A stretch of 64,000 bases of DNA from Peribacillus frigoritolerans_B (GCF_044762665.1 NZ_JBIWES010000006.1:238713-302712); one strand, 5' to 3'; counted from the stretch's first letter, positions 55,366-64,000 are shown. Program-made: numbers and translations. Notes: generated by a model from the letters alone, not told the origin.

Positions 55366-58300
55366 TTATCCCTTATCTTTTCGGATGAAAAACGTAATCG
55401 TTGTTCCTTGATTTAATTTACTTTGAATTGTTAATCCTTTCCTGTACATTTGCTCAAGACGACGATTGACATTGATTAGTCCTATTCCTTTTTTATGTTC
55501 AGACTTTACATATGTAAACAGATTTTGTTGTATATCTGGACTCATACCTTTACCATCATCACAAATTTCAACTTTTAAATCATGGGCTTCTTTTGATAGT
55601 TTTATCGAGATAGTACCCCCTCCTGGCTTCGATAAAATACCATGGTTAACTGCATTTTCGACAAGGGGTTGAATCGTTAGAGGTGGAATCATCCATTCAC
55701 CGCTGTAGTCAAGCTCCCAATTAATTGTAAGACGCTCATTGAACCTAACCTTTTCAATATATAAATAAGATTGGACCAGCGAAAGTTCATGCGATAACGG
55801 AACAAGCGGTTCAGCATTATTAAAATCAAAACTTAAGCGTAAATAATTACTGAATTCATCGAGTAAAGTAAGCATTCTAGAGGAATCAGTAACTCCTAGT
55901 GCAGCAATTGAATTTAGTGTATTAAAAAGAAAATGTGGCTGGATTTGTGATTGCAACCAAGCACCTTCCATTCTTAATCGTTCCTGTATCGAATGCTTTA
56001 GGTCGATAACAACGCCAATCCGTACCCTTAATTCTAGCGAATCTATTGGTTTTACTAGATAATCGTTTGCTCCTACTAGAAACCCTGTATAAACTTCCTC
56101 AGGATTATTTTGAGTTGTTAGCAATAAAACAGGAAGTTCAGAAATAGAAAAGTGCTTTCGTATCTTTCTTGTTAATTCGTAGCCTGACATTTTTGGCATC
56201 ATAACATCGGCAATAATGAGATCCCAACCTTCGTCCAACCGTTTTAAAACTTCTTCACCACTTGTTACGATTTCAATTGAATACTCTTCACCTGAGAGAA
56301 TGTTTTTTAAAACGTGAAGATTCATTGGGTCATCATCAACAGCCAAAATTTTTGGTTTGATATAACCTTGCTTATCCCTTGTAGATAGTGGATCTTCGGA
56401 TATTGCTAACTCTTGATGGACCATGTCTTCTTGGCTGGTGGATGGAGCAAGACCGTTTTCTTCCTGTTTTCCCTCATCATCCTGTGTGAGCGGCAAGGTG
56501 AATGTGAAAATAGAGCCTTTTGAAAGGTTGGATTCAACGGTTAGCGTTCCGTTATTCATCCTGACTAATTTGTGGCAAACACTCAGCCCTAACCCCAGCC
56601 CGTTTAGGTCATCGTAACGCTCCTTTGACCCTAGCTCATACGAAAGGAAAGCACGCTTCAGTTTTTCATCAGCCATTCCGATTCCAGAATCCTTTATATG
56701 GATGACAGCCTCCTTGTTATTCACCTCGGCTTCAACAATAATTACACCATTTACTGAATATTTCACCGAAATATTCAGTAAATTGAAAATGATTTGTCTG
56801 AGGTGGGTTTCATCTGCATAAACAGGCGGGAAATCTTTAGGGATGACTAATTGAAAGTGAAGATTCTTCGAGTCCATCATAATCCTTTGAACATTAACAA
56901 CGGTTCTGATGGCAGGAAGAAGGTCAAACGTTTGTTTCTTCAAGTTGATTTTGTTTTGTTGAATTTTCGTCACATTAATTAAATCGTTTAATAAATAGGA
57001 CATTCTCCGACCGATGACCATGAGAAGCTCAAGCTTTTGTTTGCTTTGAGGAGTAAGTCGTGACCTATCTTGTTCGATAATGCTTTGAGCCATATTGATC
57101 ATCCCGTGCAAAGGATTACGAAGCTCTTGGGAAGTATTGGCTAAAAATTGATCCTTTGTAGTATACTCCTTTTGGAGCTTATCCACGAGTTCATGATTTT
57201 TGTCATTTGCGCGAAAGAATCGCATGAACCAAAATGTGGAAAAAAACAAAAGTGCAAGGGTTAAATCAACTGGATAAAAGTTAGGGTCAATCATACTAAT
57301 AATCCCTAAATTGAGCGAGTGTACTCTTCCAGCAAAGGTCGACCATAGGATGCTTGAAGCCACGCTAATAGCGGCCAGCAGTAAAAAGAGGGAATCCTTC
57401 ACTTTATTTACGATTACTTGAAACATAAGCAATATAATGGCAGTAAACGGTATTCCTAGTACAAATAGTAGTAATATTGACCATTCCCGTATCAATGTGA
57501 TCGGCGCCATAACAATAAAAAGCCCATACACCCCGCAAAAACCTGAAATCCATCGAACCATTTGATTTCCTTTGTAATTAGTAAATAAATACCTCACAAA
57601 CAATAAGAAGAAAACGGAGAGCCCTGTGTATGACAGATATGCAAGCTTAACAAACATTTCATAATTTAATGGTACCCATTGAAGAATGAGGCGATCGTCA
57701 CTAACCAAAATGGATAGGGAGGAGAGTAACATGGCCACCATAAAGTACAAAAGCTCGATTTTTTTTGGACGAATAAAATAAAGAATACAGGCATATATTC
57801 CGTGAACTAGCATGATTGAAGCCACCATCAGCTGCATTGCCAATGATGTCCAATGTTCTCTGATAATAGCTCTTTCTGTTCCGAAACGAATCGATTTTAA
57901 TAACCCGCCATCATAGATTTCATCACTGGAAGAAACAGCAATTACAAGATGAATCCATCCCGTTTCATCGGGTGTCGCCGTTATGATGGTCGGAACGAGA
58001 GAGGACTGATTCATTGGGTCAATGGAAGCAGTTCGCTGTTCGATCTTATCTCCATTTACGTATAGAATAAATGAGTCTGAAATTCGGTGTAATTTTAAAC
58101 CGTACTTTTTTTCGTCGTCTTGTACATGGATCCGCAATTCGTAAGTTCCAACTTGCTTAGTATCGTTTGTTAAAGTGGAAAGCTCCTTCCACCCACGTGG
58201 GACTTGAATGAAGCTATGTTTGTCCAGCGTTGGCAGTTCTTTAGGAACAGCAAATATATTTGGGTAAAATGACCATTCGCCATCAAGGGCAACGGTGGAT

Positions 58301-58452
58301 TTATCAGATAATGGAAAATGAACTAAGTCAAAGACACCTTCCTCAACAAACGGTTGATTGAGTGGTAAATTTTTGATGAACCAAATGACTCTGAGGCTTG
58401 TAAGAAGTAGTATAAAAACAAAAACGATTGTTAGTATTTTTCGAACAGACAT
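55366..58452 (-). CDS. Hybrid sensor kinase: 7TM-DISM, HisKA-HATPase, REC, LytS-type HATPase
   Basis: A sensor of about 1028 residues. One N-terminal span precedes an extracytoplasmic carbohydrate-binding-like domain (35-190), then seven spans (about 195-400) of the 7TMR-DISM type. A HisKA segment follows, but the phosphoacceptor H-box reads NTSQELRNPLHG, with Gln at about residue 442 where His is expected. The first HATPase has GLGLGLSVCHKL. A receiver (ILAVDDDPMN) follows, and last a LytS-type kinase with intact QIQPHFLFNTLN (His near 840) and its own ATPase. ATG 58452, after GGGAGAAAA, is chosen over an upstream ATG at 58530. It signals to the regulator encoded after it. Confidence 0.9.
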   Translation of the reverse strand: MSVRKILTIVFVFILLLTSLRVIWFIKNLPLNQPFVEEGVFDLVHFPLSDKSTVALDGEWSFYPNIFAVPKELPTLDKHSFIQVPRGWKELSTLTNDTKQVGTYELRIHVQDDEKKYGLKLHRISDSFILYVNGDKIEQRTASIDPMNQSSLVPTIITATPDETGWIHLVIAVSSSDEIYDGGLLKSIRFGTERAIIREHWTSLAMQLMVASIMLVHGIYACILYFIRPKKIELLYFMVAMLLSSLSILVSDDRLILQWVPLNYEMFVKLAYLSYTGLSVFFLLFVRYLFTNYKGNQMVRWISGFCGVYGLFIVMAPITLIREWSILLLFVLGIPFTAIILLMFQVIVNKVKDSLFLLLAAISVASSILWSTFAGRVHSLNLGIISMIDPNFYPVDLTLALLFFSTFWFMRFFRANDKNHELVDKLQKEYTTKDQFLANTSQELRNPLHGMINMAQSIIEQDRSRLTPQSKQKLELLMVIGRRMSYLLNDLINVTKIQQNKINLKKQTFDLLPAIRTVVNVQRIMMDSKNLHFQLVIPKDFPPVYADETHLRQIIFNLLNISVKYSVNGVIIVEAEVNNKEAVIHIKDSGIGMADEKLKRAFLSYELGSKERYDDLNGLGLGLSVCHKLVRMNNGTLTVESNLSKGSIFTFTLPLTQDDEGKQEENGLAPSTSQEDMVHQELAISEDPLSTRDKQGYIKPKILAVDDDPMNLHVLKNILSGEEYSIEIVTSGEEVLKRLDEGWDLIIADVMMPKMSGYELTRKIRKHFSISELPVLLLTTQNNPEEVYTGFLVGANDYLVKPIDSLELRVRIGVVIDLKHSIQERLRMEGAWLQSQIQPHFLFNTLNSIAALGVTDSSRMLTLLDEFSNYLRLSFDFNNAEPLVPLSHELSLVQSYLYIEKVRFNERLTINWELDYSGEWMIPPLTIQPLVENAVNHGILSKPGGGTISIKLSKEAHDLKVEICDDGKGMSPDIQQNLFTYVKSEHKKGIGLINVNRRLEQMYRKGLTIQSKLNQGTTITFFIRKDKG

Positions 58453-58839
58453 AGGTTTTCTCCCTAGAATAGCTAACCAAATTGTTTGATTACTGTTATG
58501 AAATATATTCTTCATTCTATAGGTTGCCATAATAGGAAAAAATTCGCAATATTAATACGAGAATAATAAATATTTTAGTTAATGGACTGTAATCCTTAAT
58601 TTTATCAATAGGGAATTTGACCTGTGAACGGGGCAGTAATCCCCTACTATTTTGCGGTAAGTATACGTACTGATAAGCAGACCTAACTGTTTTCTTGTGA
58701 TAATTATCAATGTTCAAAAATGGAAAATGAAGAGTGGACTTACTCTATATATCAAGACGAAAGTCCTCGACTTCCATTAAAAAAATAGAGAAAAGCCAAA
58801 AAAAGATAAGAGGCGTGATGAATTTAGGGGGATGTATTT
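58453..58839. other. Divergent intergenic stretch
   Basis: Nothing coding was found. It should contain the promoter of the kinase gene on the minus strand and that of the DUF3139-like remnant on the plus strand. I could not fix either. Confidence 0.45.
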
Positions 58840-59216
58840 TTGGGAATAAATACTAAACGTTTAATTGTTATCATTTTTCTCTTAGTATTCATTGGAGTTC
58901 CTCTATTAATATATGACGGATTAAAAGGTAATCCTGTTCGCTCATTATTAATGGAGAATGCAACAAAGGATTGTCTTTAAGGAGCTGGATATAAAGCCAG
59001 TGATTGGTTACAAGTCTACGCTCACTATGGTATGAAGTGGAACACATGTGCAATTAAAGGAACAGTTGCTAATGTCATTTTTAAAGATGAACCAGAAGAA
59101 AAATATTTATACGTCAAATGGAGGGGCTCAGTGAGAAATACTTCAATAAGGATACTGATGCTTATGAAGTAGAATATACCCAAAAATTAATTCATATGGT
59201 GAAAGACTGTTATTGA
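58840..59216 (+). pseudogene. DUF3139-like small exported protein, broken
   Basis: From TTG 58840 (AGGGGGGATG site) a membrane anchor reads LIVIIFLLVFIGVPLLIYDG, then continues to a TAA at about 58978. The frame goes on with GAGYKASDWLQVYAHYGMKW and FKDEPEEKYLYVKW, then shifts by one base into EKYFNKDTDAYEVEYTQKLI and a stop at 59216. The pattern (anchor, xYxxKW, final YEVEYTQ) resembles DUF3139 proteins of Bacillus. One nonsense codon and one frameshift make it a pseudogene. Confidence 0.65.
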
Positions 59217-59439
59217 GACCACAGTTTTTTAAACAAACGAGTGCATTTCTTCAAGAAGGAGAAGTGCATTTTTTTGTTGAACTAAAGGAGCAGCATTCCT
59301 GTATTAACTGAAATACTAAAAAGTTTGTGAAAAAACTACTTAAACTCCCATGAAAATTAAAAAAGCTCAAAATCCAGAAAAAATCACAACAAAATAGACC
59401 CAGTAAAAACGCTTTTTAAAAAAAGGCTGAGCCTAATGA

Positions 59440-59700
59440 GTGATCTGATTGAGTTTGGTCAATCGTTAAACAAAAACCTCCAATCAAAGCAAATTAAGTA
59501 GAGGCTAGCGCGACGACCAAAAAAGGATTAATCTCCCATGAGTGCTACCCATAAAGGGCGCGACAGTCGGTGGTACACCGTGGTCGTCGGAGTCAGACTA
59601 ACGGATGGGCTCAAAGGCACCATAGTTCAACGACCTTCTTCGCAGCCATTAAAACATTATCGACATAGAGACCAATGTTCATTCTCTTTAGTGAAGCGCT
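59440..59700. other. Non-coding, structured-looking stretch of raised GC
   Basis: No ORF fits. The sequence is less AT-rich than its surroundings and GACGACCA (59512-59519) pairs with TGGTCGTC (59581-59588) around a loop with further short stems. It could be the non-coding end of an IS (IS110-type ends carry structured RNA), or another RNA. I see no proof of either. Confidence 0.35.
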
Positions 59701-59722
59701 GATTTTTGCGCTTCATGGATGG

Positions 59723-59810
59723 CTAACGGGTGCGTTAGCTGAAGATCGGAGCTGTCTTTACGGCAGCTTTTTCATATGGCGCTAACGGGGCAGGATAGTT
59801 CCATAACACA
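59723..59810. repeat. Dispersed hairpin repeat, uninterrupted copy
   Basis: It contains CTAACGGGTGCGTTAG, a terminator-like GAGCTGTCTTTACGGCAGC plus T run, then ATATGGCGCTAACGGGGCAG. Bases 59723-59773 match 63855-63905 at 49 of 51 positions. The part after 59773 is absent from the other copy inside the window because an intron begins there. Confidence 0.9.
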
Positions 59811-60015
59811 AACTGGAAATATATGTGGTGATTTGCAAATTCGCTGGCGCTACTTCAAACGAATCTGTTGAATCAACAGTTCCAAGTGATAGCTAATCTT
59901 TCTACTCCTATTTTTGTTTTTTAGTTATAATAAGATCGTGCTTAAAATAGCAAAACAGTAAAAGTTTTCTGAATGCTTCAATCATGTAAATATAAAATAA
60001 AAATGGAGGAGTAAA

Positions 60016-61341
60016 ATGCGGGAAAAGGCTGTAGTCATTGGTGGGGGGATTGCCGGTAAATTAGCTGCTAAAGCGTTGTCTCATTTTTTTCAGCAAGTCA
60101 TCATCATAGAAGCAGGTCAAGAATGTAAAGAAAAAGTCCCTAGAAAAAGAGTTCCTCAGAGCTACCACCCTCACGTTTTATTGAAAAGAGGAGAAGAAGC
60201 CATTGAGATTTTGTTTCCGGGGATAGTGTCTCAATTAATAGAAGATGGCAGCATCGTCACTAATTTTACAAAAGATCTGAAGTGGCACCATTTTGGTTAT
60301 TGGAAACAACGGTTTTCTGGAGAGTTTATCCTGATTCAGCAAAGCCGGCCTATGCTTGAATGGCATTTACAAAGACGGGTTGAAGAAGTTCCTAATATTA
60401 CTACTCGATATGAAACAAAAACGGAACAGCTGTTAGTAAACAAGCATGACCATACCGTTCTAGGAGTCCGAGTACGTTCCTTTAAGACGGGTCTCGCAGA
60501 AGAACTGGATGCCAGTTTTGTAGTGGATGCCAGCGGTTCTGCCTCTAAGAGTATAGATTGGCTACAAGCACTTGATGTAAAAGTGAAGGAAGAAAAAGTT
60601 AAGATTCAATTGTTTTATGCAACACGCCTTTATTCTCTTAAAAGTCAAGAACATCCCGAATGGCAAAACCTCCTTATATCACCGAGCTTTCCCGATAACC
60701 CTTACGGTGCCTATATTCAAACTCTTGAAGAAAACCGATTCTCTGTCACGTTCAGCGGGTATGCTAATGCATATGCACCACACACAAATGAGGAATTTAT
60801 CTCATACGCAAAAAGAATTCCTGTTCCTGATGTTCTTCGATTTCTTGAGGGAGCAGAGCCTCTTTCCGAGATTAAAATACATCGGGTTCCTTATCAAGTA
60901 CGACGCCGTTTTGATCTAGCAAAAAACATTCCGGAAGGTTTCTTAATCATTGGTGATGCTCATTGCCGTTTTGACCCTCTTTTCGGACAGGGAATTTCTG
61001 TTGCTGCGGTGCAAGCTTTAGAGTTGCAATCTTCTCTTTTTCAAACGAAGAGGGCTGACAAGGGATTTGGTCAAAGATTTCATAAGAAGATTTCTAAGAT
61101 TATCGACGTTCCTTGGGAAATGGCGACAACAGAGGTTCTTCGTCATCCCGAAATTAAAGGGGAGCGAACTTTTGTTCAGCCATACAAGCAGTGGTACTGC
61201 AAAAGGGTATATGAACTTTCAGCTTCTGAGCCGGAAATATATATTCGATTAGTCAGAGTAATGAATCTTATCCGAAGCCCTCTCCATCTGTTTCATCCAA
61301 AAGTACTATTCGCGATTCTTACTAATCAGCGGCATGAATGA
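60016..61341 (+). CDS. FAD-dependent oxidoreductase/monooxygenase
   Basis: A 441-residue flavoprotein of the PHBH/geranylgeranyl-reductase group. The dinucleotide fold VIGGGIAGKLAA (7-18) is followed by the substrate-side stretch PQSYHPHVLLKRGEEAIE, and the FAD-phosphate motif is IGDAHCRFDPLFGQG near 313. Enzymes of this group hydroxylate or epoxidise aromatic or polyene compounds with NAD(P)H. GGAGGAG before ATG 60016 supports the start. It stands alone, ending before a terminator, so no pathway can be given. A role in antibiotic or natural-product modification is possible. Confidence 0.82.
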   Translation: MREKAVVIGGGIAGKLAAKALSHFFQQVIIIEAGQECKEKVPRKRVPQSYHPHVLLKRGEEAIEILFPGIVSQLIEDGSIVTNFTKDLKWHHFGYWKQRFSGEFILIQQSRPMLEWHLQRRVEEVPNITTRYETKTEQLLVNKHDHTVLGVRVRSFKTGLAEELDASFVVDASGSASKSIDWLQALDVKVKEEKVKIQLFYATRLYSLKSQEHPEWQNLLISPSFPDNPYGAYIQTLEENRFSVTFSGYANAYAPHTNEEFISYAKRIPVPDVLRFLEGAEPLSEIKIHRVPYQVRRRFDLAKNIPEGFLIIGDAHCRFDPLFGQGISVAAVQALELQSSLFQTKRADKGFGQRFHKKISKIIDVPWEMATTEVLRHPEIKGERTFVQPYKQWYCKRVYELSASEPEIYIRLVRVMNLIRSPLHLFHPKVLFAILTNQRHE

Positions 61342-61438
61342 TTCTCCTGTTATAAAGGATGTAACAATTATAGATCTCTGAATACTTAATAACGTTTTCT
61401 TCTAATGCTTTTACAATAGTTATTAAGAATATACGAGA

Positions 61439-61472
61439 AAAAAGACTCATGATTCGTTTGTGAGTCTTTTTC
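61439..61472. terminator. Terminator after the FAD oxidoreductase
   Basis: AAAAAGACTCA (61439-61449) and TGAGTCTTTTT (61461-61471) are perfect arms with an 11-base loop. Confidence 0.88.
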
Positions 61473-61619
61473 TAATGAAAAAGACACTGTTAAATAATCT
61501 TGTAGATTTTCTTGTTGAACAAACGGGGGGGGTTAGTTGAAGAAAAAAATAAGCTCATTTGCATCCATGTTTCTATTTTCGTTATTTCATTATAGGGCGC
61601 GATTGTGGAACAGGAAAGA

Positions 61620-61670
61620 AAAGGGAGGATACATATTATACAAGACTAATATGTATCCCCCTTTATTTTT
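61620..61670. terminator. Long terminator-like hairpin
   Basis: The arm at 61621-61638 pairs with 61647-61664 with a single bulged A, around an 8-base loop, then a T run. Stem core is GATACATATTA. It may serve the minus-strand tetR-like gene or stop read-through. Confidence 0.75.
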
Positions 61671-61791
61671 TAATGATTTTACGATTTAGGTATTGATAAT
61701 TTATAATATCTTCGTCCTCGAAGGGTGCTCTGTTTTGTTCAATAGCATAGGAGAAATAAAACAAAGATACACCTCATAAAGTGCTGTGTTC

Positions 61792-62463
61792 TCATTTATT
61801 TTGCATTTGTAATATTCCTTGCAGGATCACCTCTAATCCCCAACGAAAACGTTCTTGTTCTCCCGAGAATAATTCCTCTTTTAAACTAGAGATTATTGGA
61901 TATTCCCTAGCATCCACTGATTGGTAAGAAACGTAAAGGGAATCCATCGCAGTTCCATTCTGTTTACGTGAAGCTTGTTCGAATGCCACTGAAGTAGCAT
62001 AGATAAATAGTTGATCTACTCCCCACGCTGCTGAAGTAGAATGAATTCCACCCGCATGAAGACGCTGAAGGATATATTCTATCATTGCTAATGAGTTAGG
62101 TCCTATTGGAAGTGTCGTTAAAGCAAGTTCAGCGATCCCTGGTGATTCATAGAGAGTCATTAGATAAGATTCTAGTGCATCAAATAACTCATCTTTCCAA
62201 TGCCCTTGGCTATCTGACAAGACAACCTTTTCGAGTCCATAATCTAACACATACGCTCTTAACTCTTGAGCGTTTTTAACATACACATATAGAGAAGATG
62301 GACCCGTATCTAACTCTTTGGCAATTTTACGCATGCTCAGCCCAGAAAGACCTTGGTTCTTTAAAATTTCTAACGCAGTTCTCACAATAAGATCTTTGCT
62401 TAATGGATCCTTAGCAGGCCGCGAACGACGGCTAATAATCGTGCGTTCTGATTTATTCATCAT
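61792..62463 (-). CDS. TetR-family repressor
   Basis: A regulator of about 223 residues. The DNA-binding N-terminus has the TetR helix-turn-helix GLSGLSMRKIAKELDTGPSS followed by LYVYVKNAQELR. The rest fits the TetR_C ligand domain. The start is ATG 62463, because GGAG lies about 10 bases before it on the minus strand. It follows the TetX-like gene by 20 bases, so both form one transcript, and the 17-bp palindrome in front of that operon is its evident operator. The ligand is likely the substrate of the monooxygenase. Confidence 0.9.
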   Translation of the reverse strand: MMNKSERTIISRRSRPAKDPLSKDLIVRTALEILKNQGLSGLSMRKIAKELDTGPSSLYVYVKNAQELRAYVLDYGLEKVVLSDSQGHWKDELFDALESYLMTLYESPGIAELALTTLPIGPNSLAMIEYILQRLHAGGIHSTSAAWGVDQLFIYATSVAFEQASRKQNGTAMDSLYVSYQSVDAREYPIISSLKEELFSGEQERFRWGLEVILQGILQMQNK

Positions 62464-62482
62464 TCTTTTCCAATCTCCTTTA

Positions 62483-63649
62483 TCAAATGGTGTCATTATA
62501 TTGTTTCATTAAATCCATCCATTTAACTGCGGCATTATCTGAAAAACAAAGCTTGAGGTTCGAATCTGACTCTTCGGCTGATTGGGAGGAATACACATAC
62601 ATTTTTTTCTCGTATCCTTGAACCGCCTGATCAACATTCTCATGCTTAACAATTGACAATGCCAATTCCGCAGCATCCCGCATTGCCAAGTTTGCGCCTT
62701 TTCCGGCAAAAGGCGACATTAAGTGTGCCGCATCGCCAATCAGAGTGACACCTGGTTTATGAATCCATTTAAGGCCAATAGGTAACATATATATACGTCT
62801 TGGGAGTATAGCTTCATCAGCAAATCGGATATAATCTTTTAGAGACTCATCCCAATCATTAAAGTACTGAAGTAGCTGTTGTTTAGCTTTATCAGGTTCA
62901 TTGAACGGGATTTCACAAGTATCTAGCCAGTTGTGGTCAACTTTAAATGATAAATATACACGAATATTCCCATTTCCATTTAGCTGCGCAAAAATACTTT
63001 TATGATCAGCGATGGCAAAGAATGTTCCATGACCATTGAGCTCAGCAATACTTGGATGAGAGGTTGCTACATTTTTTATATTTAGCTCAACCATGCTGAG
63101 TCCAGTATATTCAGGTACGGAATCCGTTACAAGAGGGCGAATACGTGAAAAAGCGCCATCGGCAGCTATCACAAGATGAACAGTATCAACATGCCCATTC
63201 TCAAAGTGAAGTTCATGTATGCCATTTTTTAAAGGAACGGCATGTGTCAATTTATGTCCCCATTGAATACAAGTTGAATCAACAGAATCTAATAATAACT
63301 CACGAAGTATTCCACGATCGATTTCAGGACGCTTTCCATTATTTTTATCTGTAACTTCATCCAAATAGACTTTACCCGATTTATCTACAAGACGAAAGTC
63401 TTCTCCTTCATATCGAGCAAGCGTTTGGAATTTTTCAAATAAGCCAGCTTCTTTTAACGCCCATTGTCCGGAATTCTCATGAAGGTCTAATGTACCACCT
63501 TGTTGGCGGCTAGTTGGAGACTTTTCTCTTTCATAGACGACCGTTTTTACACCATGTTTCTGTAAAATGCGAGCTAATGTGAGGCCGCCTGGACCTGCCC
63601 CTATAATAGCAATCCGTTGTTCCTGAATTTCTTTTGTTTTCATTATCAT
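62483..63649 (-). CDS. TetX-like FAD monooxygenase
   Basis: A flavoprotein of about 388 residues resembling the tetracycline destructase TetX along its length. Marks are the FAD fold IIGAGPGGLTLARIL, the TetX-type GGTLDLHENSGQ near residue 52, PEIDRGILRELLLDS near 108, and GDAAHLMSPFAGKGANLAM near 310. ATG 63649 is preferred over TTG 63658, which lies against the AGGAG site. Family members hydroxylate tetracyclines or other aromatic substrates. With a linked TetR gene and a clear operator, this is an inducible drug- or xenobiotic-inactivation unit. Actual activity on tetracycline cannot be judged from sequence alone. Confidence 0.85.
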   Translation of the reverse strand: MIMKTKEIQEQRIAIIGAGPGGLTLARILQKHGVKTVVYEREKSPTSRQQGGTLDLHENSGQWALKEAGLFEKFQTLARYEGEDFRLVDKSGKVYLDEVTDKNNGKRPEIDRGILRELLLDSVDSTCIQWGHKLTHAVPLKNGIHELHFENGHVDTVHLVIAADGAFSRIRPLVTDSVPEYTGLSMVELNIKNVATSHPSIAELNGHGTFFAIADHKSIFAQLNGNGNIRVYLSFKVDHNWLDTCEIPFNEPDKAKQQLLQYFNDWDESLKDYIRFADEAILPRRIYMLPIGLKWIHKPGVTLIGDAAHLMSPFAGKGANLAMRDAAELALSIVKHENVDQAVQGYEKKMYVYSSQSAEESDSNLKLCFSDNAAVKWMDLMKQYNDTI

Positions 63650-63692
63650 AATTATCAACTCCTATAAATTAAATTTTAAATGTCTTGTTCTA

Positions 63693-63739
63693 TTTATAAT
63701 ATAACGAACGGTGTTTGTAAAGAACAGTGTTCGTTATAT
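63693..63739 (-). promoter_or_regulatory. Promoter and TetR operator of the TetX-like operon
   Basis: On the minus strand TTTACA (63716-63721) and TATAAA (63693-63698) are separated by exactly 17 bases. That spacer (63699-63715) is one arm of an inverted repeat; the other arm is 63723-63739, just upstream of the -35. The arms match at 15 of 17 positions (ATATAACGAAC...). A bound repressor would cover the whole promoter. Confidence 0.88.
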
Positions 63740-63854
63740 TTGGTGGTAACTTTTTAAGTTCGCGTTTCTCTACTAACTAAAGAGCTGATTTATCAATTAT
63801 TTTCTTAAATCTTTGTTCCGAACTAATATAAGTTTGTGAAGAAGTGTACTTAAA

Positions 63855-63905
63855 CTAACGGGTGCGTTAGCTGAAGATCAGAGCTGTCTTTAAGGCAGCT
63901 TTTTC
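63855..63905 (+). repeat. Dispersed hairpin repeat, interrupted copy
   Basis: 49 of 51 bases match 59723-59773, including the CTAACG...CGTTAG stem and the GAGCTGTCTTTAAGGCAGC terminator-like stem with T run. The match ends exactly where the group II intron begins. Confidence 0.92.
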
Positions 63906-64000
63906 GTGCGCCCGGCATGGGTGCAATCTATAGGGTGAAAGTCCCGAACCATGAAGGCAGTAGTAGTGGTTAGCTTAATGCAAGGGTGTCTACGGTGACG
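63906..64000 (+). ncRNA. Group IIC intron, 5' end (cut by window edge)
   Basis: The intron begins with GTGCGCCCGGCATGGGTGCA and carries the domain I hallmarks AGGGTGAAAGTCCC, GAAGGCAGTAGTAG and GCAAGGGTGTC in the right order. From memory it is very close to the Oceanobacillus iheyensis group IIC intron. It starts directly after the T run of a terminator hairpin, the known target of class C introns. The reverse-transcriptase gene and 3' end would lie beyond the window. Confidence 0.93.

Larger units (their letters stand above)
61342..61791. other. Intergenic stretch with two hairpins
   Basis: No gene seen. It holds the two terminator hairpins listed separately, which separate the convergent FAD oxidoreductase and TetR genes. 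Confidence 0.6.

Noticed and set aside
59240..59280. Possible terminator after the DUF3139-like remnant
   Set aside because: GTGCATTTCTT and GAAGTGCATTT are mainly direct, not inverted, repeats; the stem would be only four bases.
1..64000. tRNA or rRNA genes and intact insertion sequences
   Set aside because: I saw no tRNA-like cloverleaf with a CCA end, no rRNA motif, and every IS-related gene found is truncated or lacks its partner frame.

Overview
The window looks like an accessory region of a low-GC, spore-forming member of the Bacillales. Support comes from purine-rich Shine-Dalgarno sites with many TTG/GTG starts, U-tailed terminators, two DUF4183 (exosporium-type) genes, a SinI-like anti-repressor and small frameshifted genes typical of Bacillus. 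A Peribacillus/Bacillus simplex-like host is my guess, not a demonstrated assignment. Two different biosynthetic loci sit on either side of a stretch rich in pseudogenes and IS remnants.

Region 1 (1-29771) is a nonribosomal peptide locus. Two ABC exporters (1-3697) and a lone IS3 OrfA-like gene precede a strong terminator and a promoter. Then comes one long co-oriented operon: Sfp-type phosphopantetheinyl transferase, a small membrane protein, four NRPS proteins plus a stand-alone carrier protein, and a type II thioesterase. The domain order is A-T-C-A-T-E-C / T / C-A-T-E / C-T-T-C-A-T-E-C / A-T-R. Six C domains imply seven residues, and three E domains placed after residues 2, 4 and 6 give a strictly alternating L/D heptapeptide. 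There are only five A domains, so positions 3 and 5 must be loaded in trans. Visible specificity residues give Thr (position 1), Leu (position 2, epimerised) and Val-like (position 7). The terminal reductase should release an aldehyde, and the N-terminus is a free Thr amine, so macrocyclic imine or oxazolidine formation is plausible. The layout resembles lugdunin, but with Thr in place of Cys.

Region 2 (29772-38257) holds a transporter, a Cys/His-repeat protein, DUF4183 genes and many broken genes: a frameshifted secreted protein, two fragments of a helix-turn-helix protein family, and a UvrD-type helicase remnant carrying two separate 16-bp tandem duplications.

Region 3 (38258-51602) is a second locus that I cannot match to a known product. 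It has a second Sfp-type transferase, a MarR regulator, a tandem AhpD-like protein, a 30-residue orphan peptide, a 14-TM MFS exporter, a LuxE-like acyl-protein synthetase, an IscU-type scaffold, a cysteine desulfurase, an ACP, a fatty acyl-AMP ligase, an ACP-KS protein with an inactivated acyltransferase, and a flavin monooxygenase. Its combination of acyl activation, one ketosynthase and sulfur mobilisation suggests a sulfur-containing, possibly redox-active lipid-like product with its own export and defence.

Region 4 (51603-64000) holds IS6 and IS3 remnants, a DapA-like pseudogene, a SinI-like gene, a complex hybrid sensor kinase with a SARP-like response regulator, a DUF3139-like pseudogene, an FAD oxidoreductase, a TetX-like monooxygenase with its TetR repressor and a clear operator, and the 5' end of a group IIC intron inserted into a terminator-bearing repeat. 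An uninterrupted copy of that repeat lies 4 kb upstream.
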